DNA of 64,000 nucleotides from assembly GCF_040675875.1 (NCBI RefSeq), contig NZ_JBEGII010000001.1, forward strand, positions 2,232,001 to 2,296,000, read 5' to 3'. Below the pieces are notes generated by a model. That model saw only the letters and a list, made by a program, of their open reading frames with translations. It was not told where the DNA came from and did not search any database. Both the position numbers and the translations under genes were made by a program. Origin of the DNA: Microbacterium sp. LWO12-1.2 (GTDB lineage: Bacteria; Actinomycetota; Actinomycetes; Actinomycetales; Microbacteriaceae). Below, one piece after another: positions 45,082 to 54,195 of this stretch (positions within the stretch are counted from its first letter, which is position 1; each line of letters starts with the position of its first letter).

Positions 45082-46685
45082 CAGTTCAGCTCCTCGAGGG
45101 CCTTTGTCTTGCGGAAGCTGATGATCGAGATCGTCGCCACCACGATGAAGATCAGGATCGTGAACGCGGAGGCGAGACCGTAGTCACGCGTCTGCCCGGT
45201 GAAGGCCACCTTGTAGACCATCGAGATCAGGATGTCGGTGTGCCCGACCGGGATCGACACATCGCTGAAGCGAGGGCCTCCGTTGGTCAGCATGTAGATC
45301 AGGTTGAAGTTGTTGAAGTTGAACGCGAACGACGAGATCAGCAGCGGCGCGACCGTCACCAGCAGCAGGGGCAGCTTGATCCGTCGGAACACCTGCCAGG
45401 GGTTCGCACCGTCCATCACGGCCGCCTCGTTCACGTCCTCGGGGATGCCCTGCAGCGCTCCCATGCAGACCAGGAACATGTAGGGGAACCCGAGCCACAG
45501 GTTCACGATGAGGATCGAGACCTTCGCGAGCGTGGGGTCGGTGAGCCACGAGATGTCCGCTCCCCCGAAGATGACCTGGTTGATGAATCCGAAGCTCTCA
45601 TTCATCATTCCTGCCCAGACCAGCGCGGAGAGGAAGGCCGGGAACGCGTACGGGAGGATCAGGATGATCCGGTAGCCGTTGCGGAATCGCATCCGGGTGT
45701 TGTTGAACACCAGGGCAAGGAGCAGACCGAGGAAGAACGTGGTCGCGACCGAGATGATCGCGAACACGAACGTCCAGATCGTCACCGAGATCAGCGGTCC
45801 GCGGATGGTCTCATCGGTCACGGCGCGCACGAAGTTGTCGAAGCCGACCGTGACCTGCCAGCCGGGCAGGAGCTGCTCGCCGTCTTCAGACGTGAAGGCA
45901 CCGGCGCCGGTGTCGGTGTAGACCGTTCCGGTGCGGGTGTCGGTGATCGCATCCGCTTCGGCATCGAAATCGAGCGTCGAGACGTACAGGTATCCGCTCT
46001 GCCCGTCCGGCGCGCGGAGGCTGCCGTCGTTGGGGTCGTCGCTGAACGGCACGGCGAGGTTCTCGAGCTGCTCGGAGAGCGTGAAGACCGTGGCGAGCGG
46101 GAGCGTCGTCCAGCCGTCGACCGCGACCGCCTTGCCGCCCTCGAACTCGGCCTGCACCTGCTGCAGCGGCTGCTCGGCTGTCCCCAGCAGCGCATCGCCG
46201 GAATCAGGATCGGTCACCAGCAGCCCGTAAGTGCCGAACTGCTCGACGACCGTCACCGGGTAGGTCGGGGAATCCTCCACGCGCTCCTGCGAAGACGCCA
46301 GCAGCGAGGAGATGGCCTGCTCCTTGGACCCGTTGTGTCCCGTCCCGTAGTTCGTGAAGCCGATGTACCCCGTGTACAGCAGGGTGAAGACCTGGAACAC
46401 GACCAGGAAGATGATGCCCGGCGTGAGGTACTTCGCCGGCACGCGCCGGCGGGAGAAGTAGATGTAGTTGACGAAGACCGTGACCGCGACCACCAGGGCG
46501 AGGATCAGCCACTCCTGGTGCATGTACAGCACGAACGCCGCGTAGACCGCGATGGCGTCGACGACGGCCAGCAGCAGGATCTTCAGCAGCAGCCAGCCGA
46601 TCGGGCCTGACGCCGCTTCGGCGATCTTCGCGGCCTGTCGCTGGCGCTTGGTCGGAGGAGCCGTGGGCTCGACGGTGTCTGTCAT
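45081..46685 (-). CDS. malF: Maltose/maltodextrin-type ABC transporter permease MalF
   Basis: 534 residues. Three N-terminal helices, then a large extracytoplasmic region (about 115-280, including TYPVTVVEQFGTYGLLVTDP) equivalent to the MalF P2 loop, then the permease core with EAA motif PEDVNEAAVMDGANPWQVFR near 425. NGGPRFSDVSIPVGHTDI is the usual C-terminal region. It follows malE after a strong intercistronic hairpin. Confidence 0.9.
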   Translation of the reverse strand: MTDTVEPTAPPTKRQRQAAKIAEAASGPIGWLLLKILLLAVVDAIAVYAAFVLYMHQEWLILALVVAVTVFVNYIYFSRRRVPAKYLTPGIIFLVVFQVFTLLYTGYIGFTNYGTGHNGSKEQAISSLLASSQERVEDSPTYPVTVVEQFGTYGLLVTDPDSGDALLGTAEQPLQQVQAEFEGGKAVAVDGWTTLPLATVFTLSEQLENLAVPFSDDPNDGSLRAPDGQSGYLYVSTLDFDAEADAITDTRTGTVYTDTGAGAFTSEDGEQLLPGWQVTVGFDNFVRAVTDETIRGPLISVTIWTFVFAIISVATTFFLGLLLALVFNNTRMRFRNGYRIILILPYAFPAFLSALVWAGMMNESFGFINQVIFGGADISWLTDPTLAKVSILIVNLWLGFPYMFLVCMGALQGIPEDVNEAAVMDGANPWQVFRRIKLPLLLVTVAPLLISSFAFNFNNFNLIYMLTNGGPRFSDVSIPVGHTDILISMVYKVAFTGQTRDYGLASAFTILIFIVVATISIISFRKTKALEELN

Positions 46686-46703
46686 CTCGTCCTCGTCAAG
46701 GTT

Positions 46704-46738
46704 CTGCCGGGGCGGGCACGGAAGGCCCGCCCCGGCAG
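46704..46738 (-). other. Strong hairpin between malE and malF
   Basis: CTGCCGGGGCGGGC (46704-46717) pairs perfectly with GCCCGCCCCGGCAG (46725-46738), 7-base loop, 17 bp after the malE stop. As in the E. coli malE-malF spacer, it may protect the upstream message and lower permease expression. Confidence 0.75.
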
Positions 46739-46755
46739 GGTCGGTACGTGAGGTG

Positions 46756-47964
46756 TTACTTGATCGCGGCGGTCACGTCGTCGACGAGCTTCTGCCACGT
46801 CGACGTCGGGTCCTCGCCGTTGATGATCGCGGCCTCGGCCACGCCCCAGTACTGCCAGACCGCACCCATGGCCGGGATCGCGGGCATCGGCACCGCGTCG
46901 GCACCGACGGCCTGGAAACCGGCGATGATCGGGTCGGATGCCGCGGAGTCCGCCGCCGCGGTGAGGGCGGGAAGCACGTTGCCCGCCTTGAACAGCTCGA
47001 GCTGGACCTCTTCGGTGCCGAGGTAGTTCACGAGGAAGTCGTTCGCCGCGACCTTGTTCTTGGATTCGGAGCTGACGAAGAAGCCCTTCACACCGGCGAA
47101 CGGCGACGCCGTCTCACCCGTGGGGCTCGGAACGGGATCGATCGCGACATTGATGCCTGCGTCCTCGGCTGCTCCGACGTTCCACGGACCGGTCAGCCAG
47201 AATGCCGCGGTGCCGTCGAGGAACTGCTGCTTGGCGATCTCACCGTCGATGTCGGTGTTCAGCGTGCCCGCTGCGCCCTGCGCGGCGAGCCAGTCGGCGA
47301 AGGCGAAGCCGCCCTCGCTGCCCAGCTGGAGGTCGGAGGAGTCGTAGCTGCCGGACTCGTCGGTGCCGAAGACGGGGGCACCGAAAGCGGTCTGGAACGG
47401 GTACAGGTGGTACGGGTTGCCCTCTGCGCCCTGCTCGACCACGAACGTGCCCTTCGACACCATGTCGTCGAAGCTCGTGGGTGCGCTCGGGACGAGGTCG
47501 GCGTTGCGCAGGACCGCGATGTTCTCGACCGCGTACGGAAGCATGTAGACCGTGCCGTCGTAGGTGGCGGCCTGCAGTGCCACCGGCAGGTAGTCCGCGG
47601 AGCTGTCGCCGAGCTCGATCGGCGCCACGACGCCGTTGGTCGAGAGCTCGCCCAGCCAGTCGTGGGCGCCCATGACGACGTCGGGGCCCTTGCCGGTCGG
47701 AACCTGCTGGATGAAGTCATCCTTCATGTCGTCGACCGACTTGCCGACGAGCTCGACCTTGACGCCGGTCTTCTCCTTGTAGGAGTCGGCTGCGCCCTGC
47801 AGCGCATCCACGCGCTCGGCGTCGACCCAGACGGTCAGCGTGCTGGCGCTGCCGCTGTCGGAGGTGTCGTCACCGCTGGTCCCGGTGGAGCAGCCGGCAA
47901 GCGACAGAGTGGAAACGATGGCGATGGCGCCTGCGGCGACGATGCCCCTCTTGTTCACCTTCAT
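46756..47964 (-). CDS. malE: Maltose/maltodextrin-binding lipoprotein MalE
   Basis: 402 residues; lipoprotein signal with lipobox LSLAGC (about residue 25). Family-1 solute-binding fold: TLTVWVDAERVDALQGAADS, GPDVVMGAHDWLGELSTNG, MLPYAVENIAVLRNADLVP and AAFWLTGPWNVGAAEDAGIN. The last two are close to the E. coli MalE pattern, so maltose or maltodextrin is likely. First gene of malEFG with a promoter and LacI-type operator upstream. Confidence 0.9.
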   Translation of the reverse strand: MKVNKRGIVAAGAIAIVSTLSLAGCSTGTSGDDTSDSGSASTLTVWVDAERVDALQGAADSYKEKTGVKVELVGKSVDDMKDDFIQQVPTGKGPDVVMGAHDWLGELSTNGVVAPIELGDSSADYLPVALQAATYDGTVYMLPYAVENIAVLRNADLVPSAPTSFDDMVSKGTFVVEQGAEGNPYHLYPFQTAFGAPVFGTDESGSYDSSDLQLGSEGGFAFADWLAAQGAAGTLNTDIDGEIAKQQFLDGTAAFWLTGPWNVGAAEDAGINVAIDPVPSPTGETASPFAGVKGFFVSSESKNKVAANDFLVNYLGTEEVQLELFKAGNVLPALTAAADSAASDPIIAGFQAVGADAVPMPAIPAMGAVWQYWGVAEAAIINGEDPTSTWQKLVDDVTAAIK

Positions 47965-48001
47965 TGGTGTGTGCCTCTCTCAGTGCTGAAGGCCTGCGAT
48001 A

Positions 48002-48017
48002 CTGCAAGCGCTTACAG
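48002..48017. promoter_or_regulatory. LacI-type operator at the malE transcription start
   Basis: CTGCAAGCGCTTACAG is symmetrical at 14 of 16 positions, with the central AAGCGCTT typical of LacI-family sites. It begins within the predicted -10 and covers the start point, so binding would block malE transcription. Confidence 0.7.
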
Positions 48018-48045
48018 TATGCATCGAGATCGACTGGAATCGCAA
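48016..48045 (-). promoter_or_regulatory. Predicted promoter of malEFG
   Basis: Minus strand: TTGCGA (48045-48040), 18-bp spacer, CATACT (48021-48016), directly followed by the LacI-type operator. Confidence 0.65.
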
Positions 48046-48099
48046 CGGAGGATTCCTTCGATATCAAGCTGTGATGGGGATCGGCGCAGCATCGTTGCA

Positions 48100-48113
48100 T
48101 GAAAGCGTTTCCA
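48100..48113. promoter_or_regulatory. Second LacI/cre-type operator, malE-yajQ intergenic region
   Basis: TGAAAGCGTTTCCA fits the LacI/CcpA-family consensus TGNAANCGNNNNCA. It is 83 bp upstream of the first operator and about 27 bp upstream of the yajQ -10, so it could loop with the first site or influence yajQ. Confidence 0.6.
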
Positions 48114-48151
48114 GACAGGCACCGCTTCGTCAGGCTCGGTACACTGCCTGT

Positions 48152-48640
48152 ATGGCTGACAGTTCCTTTGACATCGTCTCGAAAGTCGACCACCAGGAGG
48201 CGGAGAACGCCCTGAACCAGGCCCGCAAGGAGATCGAGCAGCGCTACGACTTCAAGGGCACCGGGGCATCGATCGCATGGAGCGGCGAGCAGATCCTGAT
48301 CATCGCCAACTCCGAGGAGCGCGCCAAGGCAGTGCTCGACGTCTTCCAGTCGAAGCTCATCAAGCGGAGCATCTCGCTGAAGAGCCTCGAGTCGGGGGAC
48401 CCCTTCGCCAGCGGCAAGGAGTTCCGGATCGTCTCGACGATCAAGGACGGCATCTCCTCCGAGAACGCGAAGAAGATCAACAAGATCATCCGCGACGAGG
48501 GCCCCAAGGGCGTGAAGAGCCAGATCCAGGGCGATGAACTGCGTGTGCAGTCCAAGAGCCGCGACGACCTCCAGGCCGTGATCGCCCTGCTCAAGGGCTC
48601 CGACCTCGACGTCGACCTGCAGTTCATCAACTACCGGTAG
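48152..48640 (+). CDS. yajQ: YajQ-family (UPF0234) nucleotide-binding protein
   Basis: 162 residues, exact family size: [20 protein letters not shown] start, [37 protein letters not shown] and [20 protein letters not shown]. Some YajQ proteins bind cyclic di-GMP; whether this one does is unknown. TACACT at 48140-48145, six bases before ATG 48152, and no ribosome site indicate a leaderless mRNA. Divergent from malE. Confidence 0.94.
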   Translation: MADSSFDIVSKVDHQEAENALNQARKEIEQRYDFKGTGASIAWSGEQILIIANSEERAKAVLDVFQSKLIKRSISLKSLESGDPFASGKEFRIVSTIKDGISSENAKKINKIIRDEGPKGVKSQIQGDELRVQSKSRDDLQAVIALLKGSDLDVDLQFINYR

Positions 48641-48763
48641 AGCTGCCCGCTGAGCTGCGGGCTTCGGATCCGATCGGCGGCGGCTTCCCTCACGGTCATT
48701 AACCGGGCACGGCGCTGAACGACACCCGCACCGTCGAGGGCTCCGCTCCCGCCCCGGACAGCA

Positions 48764-48801
48764 CTTCGCCTCCCGCACGCATCAGCGAGCGGGAGGCGAA
48801 G
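48764..48801. terminator. Terminator between yajQ and the Tat-exported protein gene
   Basis: CTTCGCCTCCCGC (48764-48776) and GCGGGAGGCGAAG (48789-48801) form a perfect 13-bp stem with a 12-base loop. It lies 11 bp after the minus-strand gene's stop and serves convergent genes. Confidence 0.85.
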
Positions 48802-48811
48802 AAGGCTCTGC

Positions 48812-49429
48812 TCAGTCGACGAGAGGTCGAGTGTAGGGCACCGTGAGAACGGCGTCTGCGTACCCCGGCGCGGAGAAGCGGATGGTGTAGACACCGTCAT
48901 ATTCGGCGCCACCGCCGACCGGCGTCTCCTCGCCGTACATGATCGCCTTCGTCGTGTCACCGTCGTATCGAGAGACGACAGGTACCTGCGCGGTACCGGC
49001 GGCTGCAGTGGTCTGAAGGGCGACGACAGGGTAGAGCCCGTCATCCGGGGCTCCCAGCACGAAGGTCCAGCCGTCGAGACCGCCGTTGTTGCCTCCGTAG
49101 ACCCAGATGCCGTCAGCGCCGGCGTTGGCGCCCACACCTTGCCAGGTGAAGGTCACGGTGACGTCCGTCGCCGACACCGGGGGCACCGAGAAGACGACCT
49201 GACCGCTCAGCACGAGCTCGGAGCTGCCGCTCACCAGGGGGCCTGTGGAATCAGGGAAACTCCACACCACGCCGCTCGCATCGAGCGCGAGCGCCTCGCT
49301 GGCCGCGTGCAGAGGCACGGCGACAGCGGCCGCGACCACCGGAATCGACCAGGCGCCAGCGGTGAGGACCGTGCGGCGCGAAAGCGAGGGGTGGGAAGAA
49401 CGAGCGGGGACGACAGATTCTTCGGGCAC
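48812..49429 (-). CDS. Tat-exported extracellular protein, hypothetical
   Basis: 205 residues. The N-terminus has a twin-arginine motif SRRTVLTAG (about 17-25) and a hydrophobic core IPVVAAAVAVPL, with a probable cleavage after an ALA-type site near residue 48. The mature part is beta-rich, low in charge, with alternating Val/Thr (ATDVTVTFTWQGVG, DGVYTIRFSAPGYADAVLTV), suggesting an immunoglobulin-like or beta-sandwich surface domain. No family is recognised and no cell-wall anchor is visible. The start is GTG 49429 with AAGGAT upstream. Confidence 0.7.
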   Translation of the reverse strand: MPEESVVPARSSHPSLSRRTVLTAGAWSIPVVAAAVAVPLHAASEALALDASGVVWSFPDSTGPLVSGSSELVLSGQVVFSVPPVSATDVTVTFTWQGVGANAGADGIWVYGGNNGGLDGWTFVLGAPDDGLYPVVALQTTAAAGTAQVPVVSRYDGDTTKAIMYGEETPVGGGAEYDGVYTIRFSAPGYADAVLTVPYTRPLVD

Positions 49430-49945
49430 GGAACATCCTTCACGATGCGATCTGAGCAGAGCCGAAGTCGGATCGCTTCGGAAGCGCGCTCAGCCTAGCA
49501 GCGCGTCGGGACGCGGCCCCGACCTGTTTCAGCCTCCCCGGCCCACCCCGGAACTGGGGGATTTCGTGACGCCACCCGCTGCTTCTTCCCTCTTCGCCGA
49601 ATTGCATACCGATATACGGGTTGAGATCACCAAGAATGTATGAGGCCGCAACCGGAGGCGGCCGACGACGCGGGCGCCGCATGCTCCGCTGCCACACATC
49701 GATTTCGCGGTCTCGGGATCACGAGAACGACCCTGTGGGGAACGGGTACTCGGCAGTCGCATGCCTTCGCGTCGTCCGTGGCCGGCGGGTGCCTCACGCG
49801 CCCACCGGCCACAGAGCGGTCACGCACCCCCGGGCGTCTCACCGTTCGGGTATTGGCACTGCACACGACTTCATGATGTAGTTGCCGTCCCGGGCGAAGA
49901 ATCATGGGGTGCTCGGGAACAGAAGGACAAACTGGGGGCAGTTCC
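49430..49945. other. Intergenic region between divergent Tat-protein and GntR genes
   Basis: 516 bp without a supportable gene. Somewhat more A+T (for example 49602-49642) than the surroundings. Open frames on both strands lack ribosome sites and look non-coding. I see no clear operator or repeat. Confidence 0.55.
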
Positions 49946-50578
49946 ATGAGCGTCACGGAATCCAAGAACATCGGCGAGAGCAAGCAGCTGTTGGCTGACG
50001 AGGTCTTCCACCACATCGGGCAGCAGATCATCGACGGTGTGCTGCCGCCGCAGCATCGGATCCGCGACGTCGATGTCGCCGAGGAGTTCCATGTGTCGCG
50101 CACACCGGTGCGCGAGGCACTGCAGCGCCTCGAGCGGCTCGGCCTCGTCATGATGTACCCCAGCAGATACACCGAGGTCACGACGGTGACAGGGGAGATC
50201 ATCGACCAGACCCGCGTGTTCGCGGGCTATCAGGCCGGGATCTCAGCCCGGATGGGTGTTCCTCGGATCACGGCGACGCAGCGAACGCACCTCGCGAAGC
50301 TCGTCGACGACATGCACATCGCGCTGGAGGCCGACGAAGGCACCACCGAGAGCAGATGGGCGGTGTTCTCGTATCTGAGCGACCACAGCGGCAACACGCA
50401 ACACGTATCCCTGATGCACGATGCCGAGGTCGCCGTGTTCCGCAACCTGCGCGACTGGCGGGTACCCCGCGCCGATCACGAACGCATGCACACGACGTAT
50501 GCGAGCTTCCGCGCGGCCATCCTGCGCGGCGATGCCGACGAGGCCGAGGGCCTCTCCCGAGCGATGTACTACGTGTGA
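49946..50578 (+). CDS. GntR-family regulator with FCD-type domain
   Basis: 210 residues. Winged helix at about 10-75 (EVFHHIGQQIIDGVLPPQHR, VDVAEEFHVSRTPVREALQR) followed by an all-helical FCD/VanR-like effector domain (TQRTHLAKLVDDMHIALEAD, HDAEVAVFRNLRDW, FRAAILRGDADEAEGLSRAM). The FCD metal-binding histidines are only partly recognisable. Effector and targets unknown; the gene is not next to an obvious catabolic operon. ATG 49946 is chosen because TGGGGGC lies upstream. Confidence 0.85.
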   Translation: MSVTESKNIGESKQLLADEVFHHIGQQIIDGVLPPQHRIRDVDVAEEFHVSRTPVREALQRLERLGLVMMYPSRYTEVTTVTGEIIDQTRVFAGYQAGISARMGVPRITATQRTHLAKLVDDMHIALEADEGTTESRWAVFSYLSDHSGNTQHVSLMHDAEVAVFRNLRDWRVPRADHERMHTTYASFRAAILRGDADEAEGLSRAMYYV

Positions 50579-50585
50579 GCGACGC

Positions 50586-51593
50586 TCACCAGGTCGCTCG
50601 CCATCCCGTCGTCCAGGCACCGAGCCGCCGATAGGCGTCTTCACGCGCCTCGTGCCGCGAAAGGAAGACGTCGTGGAGCGCGCCGTCGATACGTTGCACG
50701 GTCACGGTCGACCCGAGCTTGAGTGACGCCCGTGCGATGTCGTCGACCACGAGCACCGAGTCCGTCCGCGTGAGATCGTCGGACCAGCGGGTGGGTGTCG
50801 CCGAGCGCGCGGAGAGCAGCACGCACACCGGCGCGGAGATCGAAAGTCCTGCGGCGACCGTGTTGTGCCCGGAGAGGATCGCACTGAGCCATCCGGCGTA
50901 CACCGCCATGCTCTGCACAGGACGCCACGCCAGGTTGACCTCCATCGGATCATCCGGATCGACGACCTCCTGCTGGGCCCGAGTGTAGAAGCCGAGGTCC
51001 ACCTGGGGCGCGACCTCCAGCGGACGCAGCCGCGCCGTGAGCTCGACCATCGGCGCGATCGCCGAGCGCACCGATGCGAACTGGAACTCGAGCCACGGGC
51101 TGTTCAGGATCACGGCGTCCGCCGCATCCGGATGCCGCGACGCCCACAGGCTCAGCGTCAATCCCCCGGTCGAATGGCCGAAGAGCACGAGCTTCCGCGT
51201 CGATGCCTCGCCCTCCTCGCCCCGCCCCATGCCGTCGAGCGCCGCGGCGATGTCCTCGTCGTAGGTGCGGAGGTCGGTGATGTACCCCGGAGTCTGCCCC
51301 TCACGCAGGCTGCGTCCGTACTTGCGCAGATCGAGGGCGAAGAACCGCGCACCGCGCGACGTCCAGAAGCGCGCCAACCGCTTCTGGAAGAAGTAGTCCG
51401 ACCACCCGTGCACGTACAGCACATCGACGTTCTCGAGCGGACGCGGGACACCCGTGACACGCTCCCACCAGCTCTTCGGCGTCGGCAGCGCCCGCACGAG
51501 CGTCGCGACCACCGGGCCCTGATCGTCTTCTCCGAGGTCGAGCGTCAGCTGCTCGAACTCGTCGCCGAGCACATCCGGAGTCCAATCGACCAT
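50586..51593 (-). CDS. Alpha/beta-hydrolase fold protein (serine hydrolase)
   Basis: 335 residues. Nucleophile elbow GHSTGG with serine at about 149, oxyanion-region VLYVHGWSDYFFQ near 60, catalytic Asp probably in the VLVVDD region and His in DGALHDVFLSR near 310. The pattern resembles lysophospholipase/monoacylglycerol-lipase-like hydrolases (serine aminopeptidase S33); substrate unknown. TAGCCT lies six bases before ATG 51593 (minus strand, 51605-51600), consistent with a leaderless transcript. Confidence 0.86.
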   Translation of the reverse strand: MVDWTPDVLGDEFEQLTLDLGEDDQGPVVATLVRALPTPKSWWERVTGVPRPLENVDVLYVHGWSDYFFQKRLARFWTSRGARFFALDLRKYGRSLREGQTPGYITDLRTYDEDIAAALDGMGRGEEGEASTRKLVLFGHSTGGLTLSLWASRHPDAADAVILNSPWLEFQFASVRSAIAPMVELTARLRPLEVAPQVDLGFYTRAQQEVVDPDDPMEVNLAWRPVQSMAVYAGWLSAILSGHNTVAAGLSISAPVCVLLSARSATPTRWSDDLTRTDSVLVVDDIARASLKLGSTVTVQRIDGALHDVFLSRHEAREDAYRRLGAWTTGWRATW

Positions 51594-51654
51594 GCCGCCA
51601 GGCTAGCCGAGGCACGCCCACCGAGAGGGCAGCATGCCCGATCGGAACGGTTCT

Positions 51655-53028
51655 TCACTCTCCGCGGGAGACGCGGACCATCTCGTCGCGCGGCACGACC
51701 TTGACGCGCGCGCGCTCCGCCGGCGCACCGAGAGCGATCTCGTGCTCGTCGAGTCGGTGCCAGCCGTCGAGGTCGGTCCACTTGACGTCGCGCTCCTGCA
51801 GGAGCGCGGGGATCGCCTCTTCGGAGGGATCCTCCGGATGCCACCAGGAGCCCTGGTCGTTGATGATGTGGCGCACGGTCTCCATCGCGTCGGACTTGGT
51901 GTGTCCGATGAGTCCGACCGGGCCGCGCTTGATCCATCCGGTGGCGTAGATGCCGGGGACCTGCTGATTCGAGTCCTTCGCGAGCACCTGACCCTCGCGG
52001 TTCGGGATGACACCGTGCTTCTTGTCGAACGGCACGTCGGGCAGCGGCGAACCGAAGTACCCGATCGCGCGGTACAGCGCCTGGATCGGCACCTCGCGCA
52101 TCTCGCCGGTGCCGACGGCTCCGCCCTGACCGTCGGGCTGAGTGCGCTCGTACACGAGTGCCGCGACCCGACCGGCGTCATCCTTGCGGACCTCGACGGG
52201 GCGCGCCCAGAAGTGCAGGTGCAAGCGGCGTGAGGCCGTGCCGCCGGCATTGTTGACCGAGTCGCGCTTGCGCCACGACTGCAGCACACGGTCGATGACC
52301 ATGACCTGCTTGTTGCTGGCGACGGCATCCTTCGATGCCTCGTCGTAATCGAAGTCCTCGTCGTAGACGACCATGTCGACATCGCGCAGCTCGCCGAGCT
52401 CGCGCAGCTCGAGCGGGGTGAACTTCACCTGTGCCGGACCGCGGCGGCCGAACACGTGGACGTCGGTCACCTCGCTGGCCTGGAGACCCTCGTAGACGTT
52501 GGCCGGGACCTCGGTGACGAGCAGGTCCTCTGCATGCTTCGCGAGCATGCGGGCGACGTCGAGCGCGACGTTGCCGTTGCCCAGGACGGCGACGGAGGCG
52601 GCATCCAGCGGCCACTCGCGCGGGACGTCGGGGTGGCCGTCGAACCAGCTCACGTAGTCGGCAGCCCCGTAGGAGGCGACCGCGTCGATTCCGGGGATGT
52701 CGAGAGAGGTGTCGCGGATCGCGCCTGTTGCGAAGATCACCGCGTTGTAGTGGCGCTTGAGGTCTTCGAGGGTGATGTCCTCACCGAAACGCACATTGCC
52801 GAACAGACGGATGTCTCCCCGGTCGAGCACATCGCGGAGGGCCGTGATGATGCCCTTGATGCGCGGGTGGTCGGGGGCGACGCCGTAGCGGACCAGCCCG
52901 TACGGCGCGGGGAGCTGCTCGAAGAGGTCGATGGAGACGTCGAACTTGCGCTCGGCCTTCAGCAGGATGTCGGCGGCGTAGATGCCGGCGGGCCCTGCTC
53001 CGACGATGGCCAGTCTGAGCTTGGTCAT
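51655..53028 (-). CDS. fprA: Ferredoxin-NADP reductase, adrenodoxin-reductase type (FprA-like)
   Basis: Passes electrons between NADPH and ferredoxin. 457 residues; FAD-binding AIVGAGPAGIYAADILL at 7-23, VRYGVAPDHPRIK near 50, NADPH-binding VLGNGNVALDVARML near 150 and the C-terminal FAD loop IYATGWIKRGPVGLIGHTKS near 365. ATG 53028 is chosen because AAAGGA lies upstream; nine codons further upstream are open. Transcribed alone, 60 bp after the polyprenyl synthase gene. Confidence 0.93.
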   Translation of the reverse strand: MTKLRLAIVGAGPAGIYAADILLKAERKFDVSIDLFEQLPAPYGLVRYGVAPDHPRIKGIITALRDVLDRGDIRLFGNVRFGEDITLEDLKRHYNAVIFATGAIRDTSLDIPGIDAVASYGAADYVSWFDGHPDVPREWPLDAASVAVLGNGNVALDVARMLAKHAEDLLVTEVPANVYEGLQASEVTDVHVFGRRGPAQVKFTPLELRELGELRDVDMVVYDEDFDYDEASKDAVASNKQVMVIDRVLQSWRKRDSVNNAGGTASRRLHLHFWARPVEVRKDDAGRVAALVYERTQPDGQGGAVGTGEMREVPIQALYRAIGYFGSPLPDVPFDKKHGVIPNREGQVLAKDSNQQVPGIYATGWIKRGPVGLIGHTKSDAMETVRHIINDQGSWWHPEDPSEEAIPALLQERDVKWTDLDGWHRLDEHEIALGAPAERARVKVVPRDEMVRVSRGE

Positions 53029-53088
53029 AGGGGGTCCTTTCGTATGCCGTCGCATCCGGTGCGCGCAGCCGAGGAGGCCGCGCAGCGG

Positions 53089-54150
53089 TCAGCTGGAGCG
53101 TTCGACGAGGGTCTCTGCGAAACGGGTGAGCGCGTCGCGCACGGTGCCGCGCGGGAGCGGAGCGAGCGCGTCGATCGCATCCTGTGTCCAGGTGTGCGCG
53201 AGCGCGAGCGTCTTCTGCGTGCCCGCGTGGTCGCGCAGTTCGGTGAGCGGCCCGTCCAGGATCGCGGGATCGGCGCCCTCGGCGATGCGAGCGACGCCGT
53301 CGTCGATGCGTGCGGCGAGCTCGACCGATGCGGCATCCGGCTCGGCCTTCAGCAGCAGGTAGGGCATGGTCGGCACACCGGCACGCAGGTCGGTTCCCGG
53401 CACCTTGCCCGTGTCCTCGGGCTTGGCCGACAGGTCGATCACGTCGTCGAGGAGCTGGAACGCGACCCCGATCTTCTCGCCGTAGACGCGCAGCGGCTCT
53501 TCGTATTCCGCGGGTGCGTTCGAGAAGATCACGCCACCCTGAGTGGCAGCGGCGATCAGCGAACCGGTCTTGTCGGCCAGCACCTGGATGTAGAACTCGA
53601 TCGGGTCGTCATCCGGCTGCGCCCCGAGGGTCTCGTGCATCTGGCCGAGCACCAGGCGTTCGAAGGTGTCGGCCTGCAGGCGGATCGCCCGCTCGCCGAG
53701 ACGCGACATGAGCTGGCTCGCGCGAGAGAACAGGATGTCTCCCGTGAGGATGGCGATGTTGTTGCCCCACACCGCATGCGCGGCGGGAACGCCACGACGG
53801 CGGTCCGCACCGTCCATCACATCATCGTGGTACAGCGAGCCGAGATGCGTGATCTCCAGCGCCTTGGCGACATCGATCACGGCCTCGGTGTTGCCGTCGC
53901 CGAGCTGCGCGGCGAGAAGCGTGAGCACCGGTCGGATGCGCTTGCCCCCGGCCTCGTAGAGATAGCGGCTGGCAGCGTCGGCGAGCGGATCGGCGACGCG
54001 GACGTCTTCCGCCAGTCCTGTCTCGACGAGCTCCAGTCCGTCTTCGATGGACTGGGCGATTCGCCGTGCGGCAGGACCGATGAAGACACGGTCGCTGAAA
54101 CCGAGACGGCTCGCCAGTCGCGAACCCGGGGCAACGCGGCTCGAAGTCAC
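53089..54150 (-). CDS. Polyprenyl diphosphate synthase
   Basis: Chain-elongating trans-prenyltransferase that makes the side chain of menaquinone. 353 residues; first Asp-rich motif DDVMDGADRRRG near 109, second DDVID near 237, and GGKRIRP near 69. The second motif is the long-chain type. Located next to menG, so a role in menaquinone synthesis is likely (GrcC/HepB type). The start is GTG 54150 with TAGGCT six bases upstream (minus strand, 54162-54157): leaderless. Confidence 0.93.
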   Translation of the reverse strand: MTSSRVAPGSRLASRLGFSDRVFIGPAARRIAQSIEDGLELVETGLAEDVRVADPLADAASRYLYEAGGKRIRPVLTLLAAQLGDGNTEAVIDVAKALEITHLGSLYHDDVMDGADRRRGVPAAHAVWGNNIAILTGDILFSRASQLMSRLGERAIRLQADTFERLVLGQMHETLGAQPDDDPIEFYIQVLADKTGSLIAAATQGGVIFSNAPAEYEEPLRVYGEKIGVAFQLLDDVIDLSAKPEDTGKVPGTDLRAGVPTMPYLLLKAEPDAASVELAARIDDGVARIAEGADPAILDGPLTELRDHAGTQKTLALAHTWTQDAIDALAPLPRGTVRDALTRFAETLVERSS

Positions 54151-54195
54151 GACCCCAGCCTACCGTCGTCGCGCAGAGGTGATACGTCCACGCGA

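Noticed and set aside
49627..50202. 191-codon minus-strand frame overlapping the GntR gene
   Set aside because: Largely antisense to a certain gene and rich in Ser/Arg/Cys, typical of a shadow frame.
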